This document shows positions 54,101 to 64,000 of a stretch of DNA of 64,000 nucleotides, one piece after another (the stretch's first letter is position 1; each line of letters opens with the position of its first letter). The notes under the pieces were generated by a model. That model was not told where the DNA came from. It made no database searches and was given only the letters and a program-made list of their open reading frames with translations. Source of the DNA: Dipetalonema caudispina. Lineage: Eukaryota; Nematoda; Chromadorea; Rhabditida; Onchocercidae. A program made the translations under genes and the position numbers. Location: assembly GCA_013365325.1 (NCBI GenBank), contig JABVXV010000052.1, positions 1 through 64,000 on the forward strand, in the 5' to 3' direction.

Positions 54101-57100
54101 AAGATCATGACGATGAAGCAGAGGAAGCCACGGAAGAGGTTTTATTTTTTTCAGTTAACTTTGAATATGTGTCAGTTCATGAGAGTTTGAGCATGAAAAG
54201 GATTTTTCAGACAGAAAATCTGAATTTGGTTATCAGTGAAGAGTATTGCTTGAATACAAAGCTTGCTATGAGTCGACTCTCAGAAAAAGAAATATCGTTC
54301 GAGCTTATTGAGGTTGTTACTATTTCGAAATCATTGTGTTTTTTATTTCTTTTTTTTTTGTATTTTTTGTATTCTTTTTCTTCTAGAAATTTGTAATGCT
54401 GCACAGTGAATTCACATCGTAGTTAGGCTAGAATTGCTGTACATATTATAAACATCGCTTGTAGTACCTGTCTAGCCATGTGAGATCTTCACATTCTTCA
54501 TCCCTTTCTATAATCTTGTATTTAGTTTGTGGTGTCATGGAAGCGGAATTTTAGAAATTAGGAATCGAAAAATCAGATGTTGATATGAAATGATGCTTCT
54601 GCAACTGATCAAAAGCTGGATTGCTTAGTTTTTCATTTATTATCTTTAAAAACTTTAAATTATACGAACTGCAGGCACTTTTGAATGATATCGTAAACAA
54701 TGGTGAAGAGGGTGCTGTTCTGATTTTCTTACCAGGATGGAATATCATCCAACTTTTGCTCAGTTTTCTTAAATCACATCCTGTATTCAGTAACGAATCA
54801 CAATTTGTTATTCTTCCACTTCATTCGCAGTTAACTGGTCAGGAACAACGCAGAGTTTTTGAACGGTATTCATCCGACGTCAGAAAAGTTGGTTTGCTTT
54901 TTTTTAAAGAAAGGAATGAACAATTGAAATTTATTTTATATACATAGGTTTACGGCATATTTGAAATTCAGTGGAACTGTGAGAAGTGAAAGACGGTTTA
55001 AGAAAAATCATGTCCGAAGCCGTGTGATGGTTTCGAATTTAAATCCAGCATTAATTTTTGACTTCAGTCCTTCATCATAACAGGATTTGTATGTTATTCA
55101 GACTACTGTATCTTTTTATATTTATCTAGATTATCCTGTCAACGAATATTGCGGAGACCAGTATTACAATCGACGATGTTGTTTACGTAATCGATAGTTG
55201 CAAGTGAACTTTAATTTTGATAAAAGTCGTTTAATTCACTATTACCTTGTAGGATTTACATTTACAGAGTTATTTTCACTTTTACAAATTTTTTTCCTGA
55301 AGCAAAATAATATCTGAAATTTTAAATGGTTTTCAGTTGTAGATGTTATATAGCATTTTGTTCCTAAGCTCTTTAAATCCTGTTGCTGAATCAAAACATC
55401 TCAGAGAGGGAAAATTTTTGTATTAAATTTTATAATGTCGTACTCATTATTTCAGGGCTAAGGAAAAAATGTACACTTCACACAATAACATGGTTCACTA
55501 TGCGACAGTTTGGGCATCTCGTACCAGTATCGCGCAGCGGAGAGGGCGAGCTGGACGTGTTCGTGAAGGCTTCTGTTTCCATTTATGCTCCAAAAGTCGA
55601 TACGAAGCGTCTGTTGTCTTTTTTCATTTTTCACTTCTAGTTTCCGTTGAAATCCTTAAATACTGACCAATATTATTTTGAATTATGCCTAATTTTATTA
55701 ACAGCTTGTATGTTTCCTTTGCCTTAAATCTATTTCATTTTTTATTTTTTGCGATAAACGACAGATCTTTAAAGTTCATGCTAGTTTTATTTTTAATTCT
55801 GAAATAATAATCATCCATCCATTTCACTGATTTGGCTTTTTTTACATTTCGTCAACACACGTTTTTTTTTCCCAAATATTACCATAAAGTCCATTGAGTT
55901 GATCGGATACAGAAAGCAAAGCAGAATATTTTTAGACTGTTATGTGTATGTTTAATTGATTTTAATTGTGAAGGCTGGAAGAATATCGCACAGCGGAAAT
56001 GCTGAGAACTCCACTACATGACATTGCGCTGACGATTAAACTAATTGGGTTAGGCTCGATTGGGGATTTTCTGGCCAAAGCAATCGAACCACCATCAATC
56101 GATTCTATTGTTGAAGCTGAAGTGCTCCTTCGGGGTTGGTTGTTTGAGCAAAAAGATTAAAGCAGAAATGCTGCAACTTACAGAACGATTCAGTTCGAGA
56201 CGTTTCCTTACGGAAGTAGACTAATATTTATTGTGATTCTTCACTGTCATTGTTGAACAAATGAGTCTCTAAATAGTTTCGACTGCCAAATGTTAGAAGT
56301 ACAGTACTCTTCTATCCTGTTTCTTTCATCCCATTTATTTATGATTTAGAAGCTCTTTTTTGTAGAGATGTCAGCTTTGGATTCAAACAGTGAATTAACA
56401 GAACTTGGTCGCATTTTAGCTCGACTTCCCATTGAACCCGTACTTGGCAAAACTCTTATACTTGCTACTGCATGCGGGTAGGCTTGATTTGTTTCCAGAT
56501 TACCTATACCACTCAATTTTGATTACCAGCAAGATTGCGAAGAAAATAAAGGAATACTCCAGTACCAATGTTGTAGATTAGATTCGTGTTTGCTTTTATT
56601 ATAACGATGGGAAAATGCTTACTTTGTGAATTTTATAAGCTATTAAATAATTTCGTAATACTTTTTTTTTTTTGCTGGCCGTTAGTAGATTCATCCAAAG
56701 ATATACCACTTTTTTCCATCTTTATAGTTGAATTAAGGTTTCTCTAAATTCCAGCATTGGTGAATTATTAGCGACAATATCCGCAGCAGCGTCATTTGCT
56801 ACACCGTATATACCACGTGATAGAACGCTTTCAAAACTGTCTTTCCAGCAGCGTTTGTTTTCTGGTAGCCGCTTCTCGGATCATATTGCACTTATATGTG
56901 TCTATAACAGATGGCGTGAAGCATTTGATAAAGATGCAATGGCAGAAAGAAATATTTGCGAACAGTTTTCCTTGAATTCTACAGTATTACGAATGATTGG
57001 GTATGTTCTTAAACTAATGCAACTGGGATAAGATGCGTATTTTATGTAAGTAATTGTAATTCTTTAGAAACTATGAAATTTTTATGTATACGAAATAACT

Positions 57101-60100
57101 ACGTGCAAATATATCCTTTTTAGGGTTGCTAAGCAACAACTAACGGATACATTGATCTCATCTGGTTTTTCTGAATCACTGTTCATTCCATTAGCTGTAT
57201 CCAACATAGGACCGGATTCAAATCTCGATCTTATAATTTCATTATTGGTTTATGGTAAAGATCATACAGTTTTGTTTTTAAATGAACTTAAATTATATCA
57301 TTGGTCATTGAAATCATTCAAACATTTCTATCTGATAGTGATGCAAGGGTGAATGATATTTGCTGACGGATTATTAAGCCTCCATGGAGATGCAGATAGC
57401 TTGAACATCATCATTCTCGATTACTTTTCCTTATTTTATATAATCTCTACGAAAGAGATGTTTTTTGTTATGTACAAATTTTGTGAGACAGGAAATAGAG
57501 ATTTCTAAGCAGAGATTTTTGTCAATAGAGACTAATTTTTCAAAAAATTATAGTACAAAACAATGAAAATAACTTTTTCCAGCCTTTTACTAAAGTGATA
57601 TCATGTAAACGAATTTCGAACATAAAGCCATTTCAGCTGTTTTAAAAATCCGGATTTTACTTTTTATAAAACCTAGTTTTACTGAAAGATGCTAAGAAAA
57701 GCACAGTCATGTAGGATACAATGTTATATGGAGAATACTAAGTGAAAATCCGAAATACGGTACTGGATACAATTCTCCATAAAATTCACTCATAGTTTTC
57801 ATAAAAAAGAAAAAGACAAAATTAAAGAATATTTTTAGTAAAGATCGAGTTGAGAAACTAGGCCATGTTCAATTCATTTCTTCTTTTTTTCCACGGAGAA
57901 ACAATGATATTAGCTTAAAATCAATGAGTTTTAGCTTTATATCCAAATGTTTGTCATCATCGCGATAAACGACGTGTTTATACACTGGAACAGTCGACAG
58001 CTTTGATGAGCAAGCAGTCCGTGAACACACCTTTTCATAGTTCGGATATTATTAAATTTCCATCTCCTTTGTTTGTTTTTTCGGAAAAAGTTAGCGTTTT
58101 GCTCCTTCCTAAAAAAGCTGGGATGAATTTTCTTAAGAGCAAGCAATCGAGGTTTCTAAATAGAAACTTTTTGTTAATAGATAGTAATTTTAGTAATTTT
58201 CACTGAAATTCACTTGAAAATTACTTCGTATTGCAAAATAATGAAAGTGACCCTTTTCAGCTTCGTACTAAAGTGATATCATGTAAACAAATTTCGAATA
58301 TAACCCCACTGCAATTGCTTCTTTTTGGAAGTCGGAAAGTGGAATATCATGGTAATAATTCTATCAGATTAGATGACATGTAAGTTTTAGTGCCTGCTTC
58401 ACTTTTTGCATTAATTATTATTCTCGAAAGTAATTTATTCTTATAATATTAGAGCTATCATTCCTTCTCTTTCCTCCGTATATTCATCCATTTTACCTCT
58501 TTCTTTCAGGATTCCCCTGAAAATGAATGTGCAAGCTGCAGCTCGAATTGTAGCTTTGCGACCATGCATTGAAGCACTTATTGTACGAACTTGTTTGAAT
58601 CCAGGAACCACGAATCAAGTTCATGAGGATGATAATAAACTAATTAAGATCTTAAAGCAACTATCGTCACCTTTTGGTTGGTCACCAAATGAAGAAATCG
58701 CTGAAACACAGCAAGGATATGCTGGTGTTGAAGCAATTTCTTGCCCGAACTACAGTAGCGGGTATTTTTTGGAATATTTTAAAGTTACACTAACATAAAA
58801 CTCAGATTTGCAAGTAGATATGAGCTTTATTTTTGATCTGATTAGATCTTATCCCTAAGCTTTGTACTTATTTATAAATTAAATATATGAGCTTCCGTCA
58901 GTGTTGTAAAATGTCCAATTAATATTTATAATCTCATTTTAAAAAGGATTGAAACTGTGTCTGGTCGTGGTCAAGACTAATGCTTAATAAGCCTTGTTAG
59001 TGTAATCTTTTCACGTTGAATCCTGTTTTGCCCAGGATAACAAATCTTAGCTCATCTGTTTTTCCTGAATCTTCTGAATAAATGATATGATTTTGTTGAC
59101 TTCCTAAACTGATGATGAGCGGGATTTATTGCTATCAAGCGGGATTTATTTGTTTGCTATCAAGCGGGATTTATTTGTTGTAGTGAATATTAACTCTTAA
59201 TCTAATATCTTGAGTGAAATATTGTCATCAAGCCCAAGATCTCAATTTTGTGAAATAATACGATTTTTAAAACTGGTGCTCCTTACCTTTCATCATCTTT
59301 TTTTGCATTAACCTCTTTTACGGAGACTTAGCATAACTTGATTTGTTTTAGAATTCGAGGCAACGCTAGTGGCATGAAACGGGGTACAAGAGGAATTAGA
59401 GGGAGAGCAACAGGAGAGCGAGGAAGAAATGGCCCGATTGGTGCTTTTGTAAATGATGGAACAGGACATCAGAGTTATGAGGGAGCAAGACTAAGAAGAA
59501 ATGTTCGCGGTCCTGATTACTCGCTATCTCAGAGCTGGTTTAGAGAAACTTACCTGGGATGCTGCTATCATTCTGGTAGTTATAGCAACATCAAAAGTAA
59601 CGTGAGAGGTTTTAGAGGTAATTTCCGTGGACGGAGTAGAGGTAACGGGGGTCACTATTCCTCTAGCTTTGGAACTGCTCAAAACAAAGCTTTCTACCCT
59701 TGTGTGAATAGCAATATGCGAAATTATGGCGAAAGTACACCATCGGATTATGGCAGTAAGTTTTTCAACGGAGCTTTTATTTACTCGAAGTTCAATCCCT
59801 CATATTTGGGATAGTGAATTATAACAACGCTTTAACCGAACAATAATATTTCAGAAGTGACTGTCTTGCTCCATATTATAGTATAAGGGAATATGATATA
59901 AGATGATGAATTGTTCAATATATTTGTTGGTGAATAATTAGCTTATTTGAATAAGTAAGAAGCTATTATATAAGCTGTGATTCCAATTTTTAGTTTCCTC
60001 AAGTTGCTGTAATAGTCATAAATTTCTAAGTTTTCATATTTGTCACCAGGGTTATAGATCATTCAGGTGGTGGTGCTGTTCACCTCATGCTGCATTACAT

Positions 60101-60463
60101 CTTGTATTGTATTATGTGTTGTCCGCGTTGTTTGACTGTGTGAAATAGAAGCGTAAGGATGAGAAATGTATATTTTAAACTTTATTCAAAATTACAGAAT
60201 GTGATCGTTTGGAAAGCGGCATAGTTGGCTTGACAGCAAATTGGGATATTTCGCCTATGAAAAGGGCTCGAACTGGTTCTGGAGCGATATTGCCACCATG
60301 TTTGGCTAGTGGATCAATATCGCGACCCTTGTTTGGTACAACAGTACAGCAACCTTCAGGCGGTGTACTTCGAGACCGTGTTGATCCTTTAGATGTTCTT
60401 GATGAGGAATTTGGACTTTGGAGGAAAAATATTGATGGTGGCGGCGAATACGGAAACTTTTAA
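48106..60463 (+). CDS. rha-1: ATP-dependent RNA helicase A (DHX9/RHA-1)
   Basis: Twenty-five exons, all in phase: 48106-48238, 48427-48554, 48854-49051, 49463-49605, 50064-50110, 50811-50947, 51189-51446, 51893-52078, 52392-52552, 52875-53010, 53494-53650, 54026-54138, 54211-54312, 54675-54887, 55130-55203, 55456-55608, 55974-56134, 56366-56477, 56755-57000, 57124-57254, 57935-58089, 58261-58379, 58510-58761, 59352-59755, 60198-60463. The product is 1394 aa, near the family length. It has dsRBD1 at about 1-75 and dsRBD2 at about 160-255. The DEAH helicase core carries motif [10 protein letters not shown] (about 400), motif II DEIH (501-504), SAT (533-535), motif [10 protein letters not shown] (709-717) and motif [10 protein letters not shown] (756-763). 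HA2 and OB-fold regions follow. The C-terminus is Arg/Gly-rich (about 1172-1300), as in DHX9. It unwinds RNA and RNA:DNA hybrids in the nucleus; C. elegans RHA-1 acts in germline silencing. Failure to use the exon 24 donor would give an alternative 20-codon tail ending at 59814. Confidence 0.97.
49889..50015. repeat. Two adjacent hairpins in rha-1 intron 4
   Basis: At 49902-49924 a perfect 9-bp stem (ATTGGGAAA) with a 5-base loop is extended by a further near-complementary segment, so the whole hairpin spans about 49889-49937. At 49983-50015 a perfect 13-bp stem (CTTTTACTGATTT) closes a 7-base loop. Both lie shortly before the 47-bp exon 5. Confidence 0.75.
57500..57650 (+). pseudogene. Relic duplicate of rha-1 exon 22
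   Basis: The intron between exons 20 and 21 holds a diverged copy of exon 22 and its upstream flank. A 23-base block is identical (57588-57610 and 58266-58288). The copy keeps an acceptor-like TTTTTCCAG. In the exon-22 frame it reads [20 protein letters not shown] and then a stop, against [20 protein letters not shown] in the real exon. The position before exon 21 and the stop mark it as non-functional for making helicase. Confidence 0.8.
59118..59179. repeat. Short tandem repeat in rha-1 intron 23
   Basis: The 13-mer AGCGGGATTTATT occurs three times (59118, 59138, 59163), separated by a shared GCTATCA. The units are 20 and 25 bp long. Confidence 0.85.
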
Positions 60464-61680
60464 GGCTCACTCTGTTGTCTGTAATACATTAAATATATTG
60501 AATCATGTTTTTATATAGCTAAAATTTGAGATTTCGTGCATTATATTTGTGTTAAAATTGTTAAAGCGTTATTCAATATTAGTTTTGCATTCAAAAAAGG
60601 GAAATATAGTTTTTTTTTTCCATTTTTCACTTTTTTGTAAAACAAAATATTTGTTATTTCCCTGAACACCGCAGTATACTGAGAAATTAGTGGCAGTTTG
60701 ATTTTTGGAGTAGGTAGGATATATTTTTGGAACTGCATGCAAACCAACTAAACCTGACCATTTTAATTGTTGAATTTCTAATGAGAAGGTGGAAACGAAA
60801 CTTTTCAAAGCCTTATATTTTGAGCTTTGTTCATAGCTTTATCTGATGTCAGTCACAGGTCTCCACTGAGAGACCTGCTGTACTAAGTATCCAAGTATTC
60901 TCGGTCACAGTGTTTAATGATTTATTTGTGATTTCTACTTTAATATTGTTGTTCTGTTATTGTATTCTTGCTGTTGTTTCTATATTGAAATTTGATCTCG
61001 CCGTTAAGAAATTTGCTGTTTCGAGAAAAATACTTTTTTCAGTGGAACACTTGCCATGCTTTTGCTCTTGATGATGTCTCAAAAAATGATTTGTGTAGGT
61101 AAAAGTGGAGATGGTTCGCGAAGAAAAATTTCGGTAGTTTCCAATTTTTAATTGCTGAACTATTATCTCCGTCGTCCAATTTCAACTCGTGTTTGATTTA
61201 TTTGTACTCTCAAATTTCCCGAATTTCGCAGACTGTCTTAGTAAATTTTTCTAAACAGTTTTTGTTAATTCATCACTGAACACTTGATTTAATATTATTT
61301 GATTAAGAATAGTAGCTGGGTGGCCTTCCTAATTATGTTATATAAAATTTTCTCAAATAGCATGAAAATCCGGGATTTACAGAAGTTGTGAAATTATCCA
61401 CTTAACTTGGGTGACTTTTTCTGAGGACTTGTCGTAATACAAAGGCGATCAATTTCGAAAATTTCCCACTGAATACATTTGAAACTGGATGCTAAAATGT
61501 ACTGCCAAATCTCTTCGCCTCTGTTCACATTAAAATGATTATTAAATTAGCAGTAGGTTGTGGAGATGTGATTTGCATTCGAAATTCAATATTTTGCATA
61601 TATTCATTCACTGATTTTCATTACAGTACATAAAAGAATGTTTTAGTATTTGTTGAGATAGTTCATAATAATAAATTAGC
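60464..61680. other. Non-coding stretch between rha-1 and the secreted-protein gene
   Basis: No exon with splice support. Minus-strand frames at 60541-60808 overlap each other and look like chance. No canonical AATAAA close to the rha-1 stop was seen. Confidence 0.5.
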
Positions 61681-63575
61681 ATGAAGCGATTGCTTTTATT
61701 AACAATTTATCCGATTTTAACTGTCGTTGTAAAGGCGAATGTTGAGAGTAAAGTTTGGGAATTGGTGAATGCCGTTTATCCGAAGGTATGTTATGCTAAT
61801 AGTTTCTGGTCCAATCTATATTATATTGGTTGTGGAAACTCTGATTTGTTCGTTCACAATTTATCTGCTTGGAAATATGGCGTTTTCTGCTTTTTTCACG
61901 ACAAATGAAACAAGTATAGTAGTAAAATAAAGTGATTTAATATGGCTCAAAAGTTCAGGAAGTTTGCATTTTAAAGATCTGTATGCGACATCTGATTCAA
62001 ACTTCGTAAAGACATTCAAGGATAGTTTCTTCCTGCAAAAAGAGATGGGATAGAGGAAGGAAGTTTCAGATCAGAAGAAGGGATCAGTCTCGCCAAAAAC
62101 CTAAGATTAAGATTGGCTCCTGTTTGCAAAACTTCAACGAGGCAATTTATTCGTACAACAAAACCATCCTGTTAGTGAATTATAGGCAAATAAAAATTGA
62201 ACCGAAATTTCTCGGTTGACGATTAGTGCTCGTAATCAGCGCATGATTTTCGTATCTCAAAGTTTTTTTTATGCGGGAAAGATAGGAGACGATCCTACGA
62301 CAAATCTTCATTTCATTTTGCAATCATTCGTTCTTCGATATTGGTATCAATCAATTTATATTAATTTTCCACATTTTGATATGGATTTTAGATGGAACAT
62401 TTGCAAAAATGTGGATCGGATATTGAAATTAATTTGGAATTTAAGCGATTGATTGTTCACAATAATGTTATTCTTTGTGGTGAATCTAAATTTTTCCAGT
62501 ACAAAAGACTGCTGAGGAATAATTTGGTTTGAAGCTCCTTCTTCATATTTTCTGAAATTTCAAAAAATTTTTTTAAATTTCTCTACGATTCAGTGAAATT
62601 ATAAACTTTTCAGTGACAGGATAAACAATTTTGAAAGAACAAATCAGTATTAGTAACATAGTATGAGCATGAGACAGAGGATATGAACTTCAATTTTTTT
62701 TAATTCTTAATATTCCGTAGGTTTGCATATTTTCAGGGTTTGGCAGTAAAAATATGCCATTTACTAAACATCCAAAATAAAATCTTCGAGCATTTTGGTA
62801 CAAATTATTCCAAAGCTTATTGTATTTGGCCAAAAATATTCTCGGAAATGAATTACTGTATTGCTCGTTCGCGTTCGAATTCTTCATCAGAGCCAGTCAA
62901 GAATTTGCATAATTGTTCTGAGACTGAAATATTGGTTAAACTTGAGCAAAAGTCGCCAACTCGCTCAATGAAAACAATTTTTGGGAAGACTGAAAAAGGT
63001 AATACTTCAAATTTTCTTTTTCAACTGCAATTAGAGCATTGCAGTTTTCGTTTTTTCTGAAATGTTTTTTTGAAATGCCAACCTTTTTTTATCGAAAAGA
63101 AAAACAGAGGGTTAAAACTTCACCCAGAATTTTTTTTGATGCAGTTATTTTGCTTTTTTGAATATAAAAGATGAAACTTGATAGAACGTCTACGTCTAGG
63201 TTGAAGATAAAAAAGGGAGTTTGATAGCACTTGGAGGATTTTAATTCTTCACATATTCAGAATTCTTTGTTTATTATGAAGAGATTACAGAAGATCAAAA
63301 GATACCTAATGCCAGTATGGCCAAGATTGGAAAACACTCACTTAATGAACTAATTAGACAATTGAGTTTCAAGAATTCACTGAATGGAGAAGTTAATGTA
63401 AAGGCAGATCGAGGTAACTTTTTTTTTCTTTTAATTGACATTTCTAACTTTATTTTAGTTCATATCTAAAGAATTGAAGTTATTTTTAAATAATTTAGTA
63501 AACGATAGAGAAGCGATGATTTTGCAATTAAATCACCACTGGCAAAACGAGGAAAACGAATGTCATGGCGATTGA
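61681..63575 (+). CDS. Predicted small secreted protein, unknown family
   Basis: Four exons: 61681-61785, 62737-62998, 63261-63413, 63499-63575, all in phase; 198 aa. The start MKRLLLLTIYPILTVVVKA is a good signal peptide, with likely cleavage after Ala-19. The mature part has five cysteines and several N-glycosylation sequons (NYS, NSS, NCS, NAS). A basic middle (IARSRSNSSSEP) is followed by an acidic segment (FVYYEEITEDQ) and a polar C-terminus ending NECHGD. No known domain or repeat. The cysteine count is odd, so one may be free or pair between chains. Filarial worms secrete many lineage-specific proteins of this size, but function and stage of expression cannot be judged here. Confidence 0.65.
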
Positions 63576-64000
63576 TTATGGTATTATTTCAATTCTAATT
63601 TTAACAACATATTCCATTACCATATTATTTTGCACATTAACCAACAAAAATTTTTATAAGCACTATTATGTTTATTTTCCAAAAAAGTGATATTAAAAAC
63701 TGATTAAATTTTTTAAGGTTGATAGAAGTCTTTTTAAGGAGAAAGCGATCATTGCTTATCCTTAATAGGTTATCACATAATCTAAACTAATCAAAGGTCA
63801 TTTGTTACAGAATGCCACAAATTAGTCAACAAAATCTTTGACTAATTTTGAATTTGAACGATGAAGTGTATTTTGAAATGGAATTAACAAATAGGTTATT
63901 CATTTGTTCTTCTCCTTAGTATTGAAGATGAAAAAAAAAGAAGAATTTTATACTAAAACTTAGCATTAGAAAATGGAACAGAAGCTTTTTTACCTTCATT
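63576..64000. other. Right edge, nothing recognised
   Basis: AT-rich DNA with no exon, repeat or RNA gene that I can support. Confidence 0.5.

Overview
The window reads as nuclear DNA of a parasitic nematode, most likely a filarial (spirurid) worm. It is AT-rich throughout. The genes are split into many short exons by introns of about 100 bp to 1 kb, with TTTCAG-type acceptors. Several start codons sit a few bases after an acceptor-like site with no usable exon upstream, which is what spliced-leader trans-splicing looks like. Recognisable products are metazoan and nematode proteins. No bacterial, viral or intact transposon genes were seen. All gene models were built by eye from reading frames, splice sites and phase bookkeeping. 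Species and expression cannot be read from the sequence.

Layout. 0-5.2 kb: a doubtful last exon pair of a gene entering from the left, then a two-PDZ-domain protein (+). 5.4-6.9 kb: ribosomal protein L10/uL16 (-), convergent with the PDZ gene. 7.0-8.6 kb: a small unknown two-exon gene (+). 10.5-14.3 kb: a Tribbles pseudokinase (-). 17.1-19.5 kb: a second PDZ gene (+), clearly a paralog of the first with near-identical exon lengths. 19.8-21.5 kb: a STEEP1 homolog (-). 22.7-28.3 kb: a multi-exon gene of unknown function whose protein carries recurring Gly-x-x-Ile-x-Phe segments (+). 30.4-32.9 kb: ribonucleotide reductase small subunit (+). 32.9-37.2 kb: mostly empty. 37.2-38.6 kb: a small unknown gene (-), with a 58-bp-arm inverted repeat just upstream of its start. 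38.6-42.9 kb: mostly empty. 42.9-45.7 kb: a BTB-domain protein (+). 45.9-46.4 kb: the 3' end of a Cys-rich, zinc-ribbon-like protein (+). 48.1-60.5 kb: a complete 25-exon RNA helicase A (DHX9/RHA-1) gene (+). 61.7-63.6 kb: a small predicted secreted protein (+).

The genes do not form one pathway. They cover translation (L10), nucleotide supply (R2), RNA metabolism (RHA-1), stress and ubiquitin signalling (Tribbles, BTB) and trafficking (STEEP1). The less ordinary content is: the split pair of PDZ paralogs, one using a GC-AG intron; the unknown repeat protein at 22.7-28.3 kb; a relic duplicate exon with a stop codon inside an RHA-1 intron; an exact 34-bp copy of exon sequence in a PDZ-gene intron; and the hairpin-forming inverted repeat at 38.6-38.8 kb.
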